Shown: piece by piece, positions 47,139 to 56,109 of the stretch | Position numbering within the stretch: position 1 is the first letter of the stretch | Layout: each line of letters starts with the position of its first letter | NCBI GenBank assembly: GCA_965242905.1 | Contig: CBDETM010000002.1 | Coordinates: forward strand, 2,418,001-2,482,000 | Origin: Bin5 sp965242905 | GTDB taxonomy: Bacteria > Chloroflexota > Anaerolineae > Caldilineales > Caldilineaceae | DNA length: 64,000 bases | Reading direction: 5' to 3' | The notes under the pieces: model-generated | Seen by the model: the letters and a program-made list of their open reading frames with translations, nothing else | Database searches by the model: none | What the model was told of the DNA's origin: nothing | Translations under genes and position numbers: made by a program

Positions 47139-48773
47139 ATGAAATCCAAGGATACGTTTGCGCAAACGCAGAGGAAGTCGTATACAAGCCCACGACGCCT
47201 GATCTTCACCGTGATCGCAGTCGCGCTTGTCGCACTGATGGGCGCCTGCGCGCCGCAGGTCGTCGAAGTCGAGAGGGTTGTCGAGAAAGTGGTGGAAGTG
47301 CCGGCAACCGGACCGCCGGATCTTGACTACGAGGGTGAGCTGGTCGTCATGTTCGACGGGGGCTACATGCCGCCCGAGGGGCTGACAGACGCCCAGAGAG
47401 CGGCCGGTGAGACCGGCAACGAGTACATGGCAGAACTGATCGCCCAGTGGGAAGAGATGCATCCGGGCATCGACGTCGTGCCCTTCGGCGTACCCGAGGC
47501 CCCGCCCGGCGCGCAGACCTCTCTGATCTGGTACATGAAGACAGCGATCGCCGCCGGTCAAGGCCCCGACCTGATGCGCTACTACGGCAGCACCGGCTAC
47601 GACGGCGCTGAAGGCGACAGAGGGCTTCTGGTTCCCCTGGATGCCTACTTCCGCCAGCCCAACCCCTATGTGACGGATGGCAAGGCCGGCAGCGAACGCT
47701 GGGTCGACCAGTGGGCGAACGGGTTCGATGGCATTCTGGCGCAGAGCAAGAGCCTGGCCGGACGCTACTACTCGATTCCGCTCGAAACAGCCGCGCCATC
47801 GCTCATCTACTACAACAAGACCGCGCTTGATGAGCTGGGCCTGGAGTTCCCCAGCCCGCGTACAAACATCACCGTACTGGTCGAGTTGTTGAAAGAGTTG
47901 AAGGCGGCCGGCCATGAGACGCCCATGCACCTCATGTGTTGCTCGCCCGCCGGCAACTGGGACAGCCTGATCTTCGACCATTCGATCATCGAGCCAAAAG
48001 GACTGGCGGAATGGCGGCTGGACTACAAGGTCAGCCTGAGCGAAAATGTGATCGAGGCTGAGGAATTCGTACGCGCCATCAAGCAGGGCCTGTTCGCGGC
48101 GACCGATACCGAGTACAAGGAGACGCTGCGGCTTGGAAAGCTGTGGGTGCCCTACGTGACCGAGGAGTGGAAGATCGGGGCGCCGGTGCAGTTGAGCGAC
48201 TTCCTGACCGGGAAGGTGCTGATCCGCATGAGCGGCTCCTGGGAGGCCGAGGCCATTCTGGGCAATCCTGAGGTCGATTTCGAGGTGGGCGTGGCCTCCG
48301 GCCCGGTGGTCGGGCTGGTGGATTCCGAGTATTCGATGGAAGAGGAGCCGGGGCCGTTTGTGGGCGGGCCCGCCGGCGCCTGGGTGGTCAATGCCGCCGC
48401 TGTCAAGCGCGGCACGCTTGAGGCTTCGGTTGACTTCCTGCAATTCCTTTCCGCCAACTGGGGCCATGCGGTCAAAGGCCGACCGGGCCTGGTCCCTGTG
48501 ATCAAGGATGTGGAGCCGAACGTGCGGCCGGAGGTGGCCGAACCGGCCAAGGCGCATATTCCGACAAGTGTGATGCGCTGGTCCTATGCGGACATGGTTG
48601 ATGCCGGCGCGCGCGAGGAGGCGTTCATCATCTTGCAGGAGTTCTATCTGGACCAGATCACCATCGATGAGGCCGCCGAACGCATGCAACAGGTCTGGGA
48701 GGAGTGGGCCGACCGTGCCATTGAGACGAACAGCACGGAAAGCGGCGGCTCGTGGGATCTGAGCAAGTGGTAA
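47139..48773 (+). CDS. Extracellular sugar-binding lipoprotein
   Basis: A 544-residue CUT1 binding protein. The ATG at 47139 has AAGGAGA just upstream; the frame extends to 47019 without one. A basic head (QRKSYTSPRR) and hydrophobic stretch lead to the lipobox LMGAC (about residue 36), then VVEVERVVEKVVEVP, a linker typical of these proteins in Chloroflexota. It is longer than average (about 430). A perfect 14-bp hairpin follows the stop. Confidence 0.9.
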   Translation: MKSKDTFAQTQRKSYTSPRRLIFTVIAVALVALMGACAPQVVEVERVVEKVVEVPATGPPDLDYEGELVVMFDGGYMPPEGLTDAQRAAGETGNEYMAELIAQWEEMHPGIDVVPFGVPEAPPGAQTSLIWYMKTAIAAGQGPDLMRYYGSTGYDGAEGDRGLLVPLDAYFRQPNPYVTDGKAGSERWVDQWANGFDGILAQSKSLAGRYYSIPLETAAPSLIYYNKTALDELGLEFPSPRTNITVLVELLKELKAAGHETPMHLMCCSPAGNWDSLIFDHSIIEPKGLAEWRLDYKVSLSENVIEAEEFVRAIKQGLFAATDTEYKETLRLGKLWVPYVTEEWKIGAPVQLSDFLTGKVLIRMSGSWEAEAILGNPEVDFEVGVASGPVVGLVDSEYSMEEEPGPFVGGPAGAWVVNAAAVKRGTLEASVDFLQFLSANWGHAVKGRPGLVPVIKDVEPNVRPEVAEPAKAHIPTSVMRWSYADMVDAGAREEAFIILQEFYLDQITIDEAAERMQQVWEEWADRAIETNSTESGGSWDLSKW

Positions 48774-48827
48774 GGAGCGGCGGGCTGCAGGGCATCCTGC
48801 GCCGGCTCTGGGAACGATAATCAACAG

Positions 48828-48867
48828 GCCGGTCATGGGGAACGCCGTGTGCATCCCCATGACCGGC
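48828..48867 (+). terminator. Perfect 14-bp stem-loop after the binding-protein gene
   Basis: GCCGGTCATGGGGA (48828-48841), a 12-base loop, TCCCCATGACCGGC (48854-48867). It lies between the binding-protein stop and the small gene at 48888. No T-run. It probably protects the upstream mRNA and partly attenuates the downstream genes. Confidence 0.6.
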
Positions 48868-48887
48868 GCACTGTGCAGGAGACGGAC

Positions 48888-49250
48888 ATGGCGCAGACGG
48901 CGATACAACAGCTTGAGAGCTGTATCGAAGCGCTGCAAAAAGGGACGCTGGCGGAAGATCAGTTGCGAGAGGTGCTCGAGACGCTGCGCCGCGGCGGCAC
49001 AGGGCAGCAGGATCTGCTCTACCTGCAGGCAGACCAGACATCGGTGGCGTCGCAGGTGATTGGGTTTTCGCTGGTGGAGGGCGGTGAGGTGGTGGAGCAG
49101 CATCCGGGCGACCCGTGGCCCTACGAGACCGTACTTGACGCCATGCAGGACGGCTGGCGGATCGTGCAGTTCCCCAATCTGGCGCTGGTGCCCGATGAGA
49201 ACCGGCCCACCGGGCTGGGCTGTGAGTTCATTCTGGAGAAGTGGAGATAG
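48888..49250 (+). CDS. Small uncharacterised protein in the ABC/PhyH operon
   Basis: A 120-residue soluble protein; AGGAG precedes the ATG at 48888. The first 35 residues form a likely helical pair (QQLESCIEALQKGTLAEDQLREVLETLRRG). The rest is strand-rich with DPWPYETVLDAMQDGWRIVQFP. No family recognised. It sits 4 bases before the PhyH gene, so the two are probably translated together. It may be a small partner or regulator of that oxygenase; this is guesswork from position. Confidence 0.6.
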   Translation: MAQTAIQQLESCIEALQKGTLAEDQLREVLETLRRGGTGQQDLLYLQADQTSVASQVIGFSLVEGGEVVEQHPGDPWPYETVLDAMQDGWRIVQFPNLALVPDENRPTGLGCEFILEKWR

Positions 49251-49254
49251 AGCG

Positions 49255-50103
49255 ATGAAAATCTACTACGACTGTGAGCCGACCCTGAACGATAACGAGG
49301 TCCTGGAGCTGTGCAAACAGGGCTATATCCGGCTGGAAGCGGTCGTGCCGGACGACGTCAACGCGCGCGCCCGCGCCTTTCTGGAGAAGAATACCTCGCA
49401 TGAGCCGACCGAGATCCTGTATGAAGACTGGTTCTTGGACGGCGTGATCAAGAATCCGCAGGCTGCGGGCGCGGTGCGCTCGCTGCTGGGCGTCAATTTC
49501 GGGCTGCCGCTACTGATGAGCAATCACCGCGTCGAATATCCGATGGAGGCGCAGGGCTGGCACCGCGACGGCAATTCAAAGTTCACGCATGAGTTGCGCA
49601 ACTTGCAGGTCTTCTATCTGCCGCAGGATTGCACGATGGAGATGGGTCCGACTGAGATTATCCCCGGGACGCATCTCCTCTACTCGGCCAATGACCACCT
49701 CAAGCATCTGGACCGGGTGCGCGGCAGCGAGTTCATGGCCGGGCCGGCCGGCTCGATCTTCATCACCGTCTACTCGATCTGGCACCGGCGCTCGACTTCG
49801 ATGCGGGCGAAGACGCCGGGGGTCCGCAATGCGTTGAAGTACAACTATTTCCGCACCGCACCGCCGCAGCGCGACTGGTGCTTCGATCCCGACTTCGACT
49901 TCGGCAACGCGCCCTACCTGCCGACGGGGGACTCCGGCTACTATCGCGATAGATGGCTGGCAGCCAGCCATGCGGCCGAGATGTTCCTGTGGCTGTGCGG
50001 CAAGCACGCGCAGTTCAAGACCGAGGGCGGACAGACCTGGCCCCTGAACGCGGCCACGGCCCGCTTCGCCGACGCGCCGTTCGGCGTTCCTCCGGGGTTG
50101 TGA
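49255..50103 (+). CDS. Phytanoyl-CoA dioxygenase-family oxygenase (3 of 5)
   Basis: A 282-residue PhyH-family protein. Iron ligands: His103-x-Asp105 (GWHRDGN) and His177 (SIWHRRS). The N-terminus (CEPTLNDNEVLELCKQG, then VVPDDVN) closely matches the pair at 52 kb (CDGEPSLTDSQVLEFCREG, VVPDEIN), so the three are paralogs from one lineage. Start chosen by position after the small gene. Last gene of the ABC operon. Confidence 0.9.
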   Translation: MKIYYDCEPTLNDNEVLELCKQGYIRLEAVVPDDVNARARAFLEKNTSHEPTEILYEDWFLDGVIKNPQAAGAVRSLLGVNFGLPLLMSNHRVEYPMEAQGWHRDGNSKFTHELRNLQVFYLPQDCTMEMGPTEIIPGTHLLYSANDHLKHLDRVRGSEFMAGPAGSIFITVYSIWHRRSTSMRAKTPGVRNALKYNYFRTAPPQRDWCFDPDFDFGNAPYLPTGDSGYYRDRWLAASHAAEMFLWLCGKHAQFKTEGGQTWPLNAATARFADAPFGVPPGL

Positions 50104-50146
50104 GTCGAGGGCTGCATTCGTCCTAGCCCACGGCGCCATCTTATCC

Positions 50147-50560
50147 TCATTCGCGACAATACTGGCCGTTAGCACATATCCTCCAAACCCATCCGCGTTG
50201 ATGGACAGGAGGATAATCCCTGCGCGTACATGGCCGCGATGACAGGACCACGAAGTGACTGAGACAATTGCTGTCCTGCACTTCCGAAAGGCGGTTCTCG
50301 TCACCCTGGCCAAGCATCTCCTGGCCAGCGAGCCCCTTGTTGCGCACGGTGCTGCTGGCGCTGTCGGAGGCGGTGAAACGGGCTAGGCCGTCACAGGTGA
50401 ATCGGTGAATGATGGTGTCTGCGGTCAGCGCGGTGACGTCGCCGAACTCGTTGTAGGCGTAGCTGCGGCTGAGACGCGCGCCCGTGCTCAGACCCACTTG
50501 TAGGCTTTCCAGCATGCCGCCGTTGTGCGGCGCGATTCAGCAGTAGTAGCGCTGTGTGCG
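50147..50560 (-). pseudogene. Remnant of an Rhs/YD-repeat protein
   Basis: Minus-strand sequence shows YD-repeat pieces: SYAYNEFGDVTALTADT followed by HRFTCDGLARFTASDSASSTVR. Neighbouring pieces lie in other frames with stop codons between. Full Rhs proteins have over a thousand residues. It lies just downstream of an Imm1 gene. I read it as a decayed fragment of a polymorphic-toxin gene. Confidence 0.4.
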
Positions 50561-50743
50561 CCTGAGGTAACCGGGAGGAAGAAGGAGGTGGGTCCGGTTG
50601 TGAGTGAATGAAACCATCTGCTTCAGGAATGGTGATGGCTTGCGGTAGCAAATGAGCGGATTACACCTTTCATTGTGGCCAAGCTTCTGGAAACTACTTC
50701 AATTTTCGGTTTTTCGAACTCTCGTGACATATGTCAGCGTAAC

Positions 50744-51139
50744 CTAAGTTTCTTCCCATTCAATGCCCTCTGGGAATCTGCCAAATAGGAAAAAATGTCT
50801 TGCCAGATCGATTACTTTTTCAATTGGAATACAATATTTCAATGCAATTGGCGTTGGAGTCCCTCCCACATCAAATTCAAAGTCTTCATCTGGAGCGTCA
50901 GGATCTTCTAGAAGCATATTGTATGGTGGATCTAACGACTTATCCATGAACATGATGCATCCATGAACCTCATCTAATTCGATCGCCATTGTGTTCCTAT
51001 ACGCCGGTATGACTATGTACACACTGGCTGATTTCTGTTTATGGGCGTGTCTGAGGGTATTCTCAAGTTCCTCGACATTCTCGACAGTCTCGATAATCGA
51101 ATGATTTCTTATTTCGATAGTTAACTCAGCCTTATCCAT
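50744..51139 (-). CDS. Imm1-family immunity protein
   Basis: A 131-residue protein; GGAGGG precedes the ATG at 51139. The family pattern is visible: the acidic middle (EDPDAPDEDFEFDVGGTPTPI) and the ending CIPIEKVIDLARHFFLFGRFPEGIEWEE. Imm1 proteins neutralise deaminase-type toxins carried on Rhs or similar proteins. No intact toxin gene remains upstream, so this may be an orphan. Codon and base composition are less GC-rich than its neighbours. Confidence 0.7.
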   Translation of the reverse strand: MDKAELTIEIRNHSIIETVENVEELENTLRHAHKQKSASVYIVIPAYRNTMAIELDEVHGCIMFMDKSLDPPYNMLLEDPDAPDEDFEFDVGGTPTPIALKYCIPIEKVIDLARHFFLFGRFPEGIEWEET

Positions 51140-51506
51140 GCGGACCCTCCATGAGTGCACATGCTACAACCGCATCTAGTCGTGCCAACCTATATTCACA
51201 TTCGCAAAGCCATTCTGTAAACTTAACGGATTCCCCCTCGCAAAGAGGAAGAAAAGGAACAAGAGTCAGTTCTATCAATGTTCACTTCTTCCCCAACCAC
51301 AACAGCGAAAGCATCGATACATTGAAGCATGTGTTCGTCTGACGCCCCGTGCGAACATCAAAATCGCGCGTATGCGCATAGAAAAGCGGCGCCACCAGCT
51401 TGCCAATGCCTTCATGGCCATCTTAACACTCCCACTCTGCAATTGCGCTGATCGCCAGCCGCTGAGATCCGGCTCCGCCGCGCGTCCAAAGTCCGCGAGT
51501 CTTGAT
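51140..51506. other. Gap between Imm1 gene and MITE copy C
   Basis: About 370 bases. A minus-strand stretch near 51290-51420 reads LVAPLFYAHTRDFDVRTGRQTN and ends LLWLGKK before a stop; it looks like the C-terminus of a protein whose upstream part is absent. I do not recognise it. Nothing else is seen. Confidence 0.3.
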
Positions 51507-51965
51507 GGGTGCATCCCAGATTTTGGGGTGGGAACAGTCTGGCAAGAAATCAGTGCCAGCGGTGGCTGGAGTTGCTTACCGTCTTTGAGCGAGACGCAGT
51601 GCAGGCGCCAGGTCCGGCCGTGCGGAGGAGTCCGTCAGTTGGGGAGGGTGCGAGGGCAGGCACAAGGCCGGCACCCGCGGGGATCTGATGGGACTGGCGG
51701 GACGTGGTCTGGCTGGACACTTTCAATTGGGCAGCCGTCACCAATGTCGACACCCGGTTGACGAGGCATGTTGTAGGAGGGGGGGCGTTGCGGGGGCGGA
51801 GCCCCCGCACAAGGGAGGGCCGAATAGGCCCGACCGCCCAAATGCGAGTAGAAAGTGAAAAGGAGAGAGTTGCTGGTTTTTCTGGCGCAGCTCGGCACGC
51901 GGACAGGTCCTGGCCAAGGCGCTACCAGAGGACTGCGAGAGTTCACCCCATTTTGGGATGCACCC
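51507..51965 (-). mobile_element. MITE-like element, copy C, with perfect 8-bp target duplication
   Basis: A 459-bp element inserted in reverse to the other copies. Ends: GGGTGCATCCCAGATTTTGG on the left and CCATTTTGGGATGCACCC on the right, near-perfect inverted repeats of about 20 bases. The identical octamer GTCTTGAT flanks it at 51499-51506 and 51966-51973. The GC hairpin lies near 51790-51809. It contains no recognisable transposase. Confidence 0.85.
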
Positions 51966-52042
51966 GTCTTGATGATCCTGTTTCCAAAACCACAGAGTTA
52001 TGCTAAATTGATCCGCACGCCGAGCCCACCCAGGAGAGCACA

Positions 52043-52954
52043 ATGATCCACGACAAAACCAATCACACTTGCGACGGCGAACCGTCCCTGACCGACTCGC
52101 AAGTGCTCGAATTCTGCCGCGAAGGCCATCTGCTGCTCAAGGGCGTCGTTCCCGACGAGATCAACCGCCGCACCTGCGACTATCTCGAAGGCAAAATCCC
52201 GGCCAACCCCAGCTACATCCCCGATGGCCTCACCGAAGCCGACCTTGAACGCATCCGCGCTTCCCACGAACCCAGCACCATCTTCCTCGAAGACTGGTTC
52301 GTTGAGAACGTCCTGCTCAACTCACACGTCGTCGGCGTCATGCGCTCGCTGCTGGGCCGCAGCTTCGGTCTGCCGGTCCTCGCCAGCCACCATCACGTCC
52401 AGTGCCCCATGCCCGCGCAGGGCTGGCATCACGACGCCGACCATGTCTTCGGCCCTGAGCTCAACTTCGTCGAGGTCTTCTACTTCCCCCAGGATACACC
52501 CGTCGAGCTCGGCCCGACCGAACTGGTGCCCGGCTCCCACATCATGCCCACCAAGCGCCCCAACGACGAGGGCGGCGTCTTCGCCGACGGCCCCGCCGGC
52601 ACCATCGGCATCCACCACCAGAGCATCCTGCACCGCCGCGGCCTCTCCACCGCCAAGGGCACGCGCCACATGCTCAAATACAACTACTGGCGCACCACGC
52701 CCCCGCAGCGCGACTGGATCACCGAGCCCGACTTCGACCTGCAGAGCGCCTACTACGGCGGCCACAACCAGGCCCGCTACGTCGCCCACATGTTTTACTG
52801 GCTCTGCGGCAGGGGAGAAGAGTACCGCATTATCGGCGGCCAGGCCTGGCCGTGGACCAGCCCCAACCAGATCGGCCCCTCCTACGGCTTCGGCAGCACC
52901 AACGGATACCAGCCAGACTGGCGCAAACATAACCAGGACGGCTACGCGGTCTGA
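52043..52954 (+). CDS. Phytanoyl-CoA dioxygenase-family oxygenase (4 of 5, tandem copy 1)
   Basis: A 303-residue PhyH-family protein. Iron ligands: His129-x-Asp131 (GWHHDAD) and His197 (SILHRRG), with a basic patch (KGTRHMLK) for 2-oxoglutarate. The next gene encodes an 85-90% identical paralog by eye. It begins 77 bases after the MITE-like element. The substrate is unknown. Confidence 0.9.
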   Translation: MIHDKTNHTCDGEPSLTDSQVLEFCREGHLLLKGVVPDEINRRTCDYLEGKIPANPSYIPDGLTEADLERIRASHEPSTIFLEDWFVENVLLNSHVVGVMRSLLGRSFGLPVLASHHHVQCPMPAQGWHHDADHVFGPELNFVEVFYFPQDTPVELGPTELVPGSHIMPTKRPNDEGGVFADGPAGTIGIHHQSILHRRGLSTAKGTRHMLKYNYWRTTPPQRDWITEPDFDLQSAYYGGHNQARYVAHMFYWLCGRGEEYRIIGGQAWPWTSPNQIGPSYGFGSTNGYQPDWRKHNQDGYAV

Positions 52955-52962
52955 GTGGTACA

Positions 52963-53874
52963 ATGATCCACGACAAGGCCAATCACACCTTCGACGGCGA
53001 ACCGATCCTGACCGATTCGCAGGTGCTCGAATTCTGCCGCGAAGGCCATCTGCTGCTGCGCGGCGTCGTCCCCGACGAGATCAACCGCCGTACCTGCGAC
53101 TATCTCGAAGGCAGGATCCCGGCCAACCCCAGCTACATCCCCGACGGCCTGACCGAGGCCGACCTTGAGCGCATGCGCTTCTCCATCGCGCCCAGCTCCA
53201 TCTTCCTCGAGGACTGGTTCATGGAGCACGTCCTGCTCAACCCACAGGTGGTCGGCATCATGCGCTCGCTGCTGGGCCGCAACGTCGGCCTGCCCGTCCT
53301 CGCCAGCCTCCACCGCGCCGAGTGCCCCATGCCCGCGCAGCACTGGCATAACGACGCCGACCACATCTTCGGCCCCGAGCTCAACTTCGTCGAGGTCTTC
53401 TACTTCCCCCAGGATACGCCCGTCGAGCTCGGCCCAACTGAGCTCGTACCCGGCTCCCACATCATGCCCACCAAGCGTCCCGACGACGAGGGCGGGGTCT
53501 TCACAGACGGCCCCGCCGGCACCATCGGCATCCACCACCACAGCATCCTCCACCGCCGCGGCGTCTCTACCGCCAAGGGCACGCGCCACATGCTCAAATA
53601 CAACTACTGGCGCACCACGCCCCCGCAGCGCGACTGGATCACCGAGCCCGATTTCGACTTCCAGCGCGCCTTCTACGGCGGCCACGACCAGGCCCGTTAC
53701 GTCGCCCACATGTTTTATTGGCTCTGCGGCAAGGGCGAAGAGTACCGCATCATCGGCGGCCAGGCCTGGCCCTGGTCCCACCCCAACCAGATCGGCCCCT
53801 CCTACGGCTTCGCCAGCGAGCGCGGCTACCAGCCCGACTGGCGCAAGCAAAACCAGGACGGCTACGCCTCTTAA
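52963..53874 (+). CDS. Phytanoyl-CoA dioxygenase-family oxygenase (5 of 5, tandem copy 2)
   Basis: A 303-residue tandem paralog of the preceding gene, starting 8 bases after its stop; the sequence around both start codons (ACAATGATCCACGACAA) is the same. The iron site is His129-x-Asp131 (HWHNDAD) and His197. Differences cluster around residues 72-97 and 107-128, near the iron site and probably the substrate pocket, so the two may accept different substrates. Confidence 0.9.
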   Translation: MIHDKANHTFDGEPILTDSQVLEFCREGHLLLRGVVPDEINRRTCDYLEGRIPANPSYIPDGLTEADLERMRFSIAPSSIFLEDWFMEHVLLNPQVVGIMRSLLGRNVGLPVLASLHRAECPMPAQHWHNDADHIFGPELNFVEVFYFPQDTPVELGPTELVPGSHIMPTKRPDDEGGVFTDGPAGTIGIHHHSILHRRGVSTAKGTRHMLKYNYWRTTPPQRDWITEPDFDFQRAFYGGHDQARYVAHMFYWLCGKGEEYRIIGGQAWPWSHPNQIGPSYGFASERGYQPDWRKQNQDGYAS

Positions 53875-53951
53875 GTTGTCAGTTTGTGGGTAGCGACACA
53901 GCGAAAGTCAATCCCCGATCCCGGGCGAGCCGGTCCCACCAGCCTGCACCC

Positions 53952-54953
53952 TCACGCATCCCACGTCAGGATGATGCCCAGCCACCCCTCGCCCCCGGTG
54001 GCGGCCCGCGCGTAGATCTCCGGTGCCTGCGTGTAGGGTATCCTGTGACTGATCAGGTGGTCGACCGCCAGTGTCTGGTCGGCAATGCGGCGCAGCACGA
54101 CGGCGCGATCGCGTTGCGGCGTCCAGGGCCAGTAGACGTGCGGCACTTCGAGGTCGAGCTCGTAGGCGCCCAAAACGTGCAGTTCGCGGCGTAGCAACTC
54201 GACCTGGAGCCCGATTTCGGCTGTGCCGGGTGCGCTGCCAACCATCACCACCTTCGCCCGCTGGCCGGCGGCCTCGAATACCGTCTGCAAAATCTTCGGA
54301 TTGGCTGAAGCGTGAAAAAGGCACTGAGCACCGCCGGCGGTGACCTCTCGAACAGCCTCCACCGGGTCCTCCGCACTCGCGTTCACAACATGGGTTGCCC
54401 CGCTTTGGCGGGCAAGCTGAAGACGCTCCCCGACCAGGTCGACTGCGACAACAGGAAAGGCGCCGGCAAGCCGGGCCAGTGCGGTGGCAAGCTGCCCAAC
54501 GACGCCGACGCCGAAGACGACCACCGACTCGTCGATCTGCAGACGCGCCCGCCGGACTGCGTGCAGCGCCGTAGCCCCGTTGATCGCAAACGTCGCCTGT
54601 TCGTCGCTCAGACTGTCGTCCAGCTTCCGAATATAGCCGTTCTGCAGAGGCGAGCCGGTCACGTCGACGGTCCAGTGCGTGGCGTGGCGCCCCATCATCA
54701 GAACCCGGGAACCCGGCGCGAAGTCGGTGATGCCCCCACCCACATCCAGGACCCGCCCCACCGCGGCGTAACCCGGGTAGCCGGCGCGGAGACCGCTTCG
54801 CTCCATGCCGCGGAGTTGGTTCAACTCAGTGCCGGCGCTCACCTGGCTGCATGAAGCCCGCACGAGCACTTCGTTGGAGCCAGGCGCCGGTACAGTGAAC
54901 TCTTCGACTTCTACCTGCATTCCTGGGCGAAAGACGAGACGATGGCCGTGCAT
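53952..54953 (-). CDS. MDR-superfamily (zinc-type) alcohol dehydrogenase-like protein
   Basis: A 333-residue medium-chain dehydrogenase. The cofactor motif FGVGVVGQ (near residue 147) and the acidic strand end AVDLVGERLQLA suggest NAD. The catalytic Cys-based zinc ligands of true ADHs are not present (SAGTEL in place of CGTD), so it may be a zinc-independent reductase. Last gene of the minus-strand catabolic cluster. Substrate unknown. Confidence 0.82.
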   Translation of the reverse strand: MHGHRLVFRPGMQVEVEEFTVPAPGSNEVLVRASCSQVSAGTELNQLRGMERSGLRAGYPGYAAVGRVLDVGGGITDFAPGSRVLMMGRHATHWTVDVTGSPLQNGYIRKLDDSLSDEQATFAINGATALHAVRRARLQIDESVVVFGVGVVGQLATALARLAGAFPVVAVDLVGERLQLARQSGATHVVNASAEDPVEAVREVTAGGAQCLFHASANPKILQTVFEAAGQRAKVVMVGSAPGTAEIGLQVELLRRELHVLGAYELDLEVPHVYWPWTPQRDRAVVLRRIADQTLAVDHLISHRIPYTQAPEIYARAATGGEGWLGIILTWDA

Positions 54954-54971
54954 GGTTTGCTGCAGCGATTA

Positions 54972-55958
54972 CTACGCGGTCCCGAAAGTAAGCCCCAGCT
55001 CGTTCAGCCATCTACGGTAGGCAATGGCAGTGCGGTCGGACCGCAGATGCAGTTCAGCCTGCAAGTCCAGCGGAAGCATCTCCGGCCGTTGCGATTCCAC
55101 GACCGGTATGTCCTGGTCGAACAGCTCGTCCTGGAAAGCGCGGATTTCATCTTCAGGAACGTCGTACGCTGTATCCGTAGAAAGCCACAACCAGCCGCGA
55201 CTAACCAGCTTCTCGACCGGCGTGACTGTGAAGAAGAAGGCGAACCGGGTCTCAGCAGTCGGTTTGACGACATAGACTGTCAAGGGGCGTTGAATATGGA
55301 AAGTGTAGGATGACGGATGCTCGGGGTCACTCCCGTCCGGCCTGGGTTGCCAGATCCGAACATCCCTCGCAATCACACCATTTGACCCTACCTCGACCTC
55401 GTAATCCTCCATTTGCGGGTAACGCTGGTCGCCCAACAGACCGTCATGCACGAAGGGGAAATGGGCAACATCGACAAAGTTTTCCAGGACACGCGGCGCA
55501 CTGGCTTGGATATCGTAGGGTCCGCAGAAAGTCTTGTGATAGTGCGGCTCATCCCATTCGGGATACGCAGGAACATCGTGTGCGGGATCGCCAAGGGAGA
55601 CCCAGACCATGTCGTATCTCTCTTGAACCCGGTATGACCGGGCTCGCGCTTTTTGCGGAGGCACCTGGTCGGGGTGGGCCGGAATGTGTACGCATTGCCC
55701 CTCGCCGTTGTAGGCCCAGCCATGGTAAGGGCAGACGAGGTTATCATTTTCAACCCGTCCAAGCGACAGACGTGTGCCCCGGTGAAGGCACAGGTCTCTC
55801 CAGGCCAGGACCTCGCCCTTGAGACGCCACAGCACGATGTCCTCCCCCAGCACACGCGCCGCTGAGATCTCCCCCTCTTTCAACTCCTGTGAGAGTTCGA
55901 CCGGATGCCAGTCGTCGATCAGAACAGGGTCATTGATCATGATAGCGTCTCGCTGCAA
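54972..55958 (-). CDS. Rieske non-haem iron oxygenase, alpha-subunit type
   Basis: A 328-residue protein. The Rieske cluster is bound by Cys57-x-His59 (CLHRG) and Cys76-x2-His79 (CPYHGW). The mononuclear iron is held by Asp163/His166/His171 in ENFVDVAHFPFVH, which has the standard D-x2-H-x4-H spacing. Close family members demethylate or hydroxylate small molecules. The reductase partner is not adjacent. Nearby dehydrogenase and creatinase-like genes suggest demethylation or oxidation of an imported N-containing or sugar-like solute. Confidence 0.88.
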   Translation of the reverse strand: MQRDAIMINDPVLIDDWHPVELSQELKEGEISAARVLGEDIVLWRLKGEVLAWRDLCLHRGTRLSLGRVENDNLVCPYHGWAYNGEGQCVHIPAHPDQVPPQKARARSYRVQERYDMVWVSLGDPAHDVPAYPEWDEPHYHKTFCGPYDIQASAPRVLENFVDVAHFPFVHDGLLGDQRYPQMEDYEVEVGSNGVIARDVRIWQPRPDGSDPEHPSSYTFHIQRPLTVYVVKPTAETRFAFFFTVTPVEKLVSRGWLWLSTDTAYDVPEDEIRAFQDELFDQDIPVVESQRPEMLPLDLQAELHLRSDRTAIAYRRWLNELGLTFGTA

Positions 55959-56109
55959 CAGTTGGGTGATACGTGTGAGTATGCGACTTCAACTTCAAGA
56001 TTCCAAGGCTGACACATCTGCCTGCCTGCAATCTTAAACCAGGTGGAATGAGACCGTATTGAGCTTGGCGCTCGCGACTCCCTGCAACGTCCCCGTCAGG
56101 TTGCTCCAG

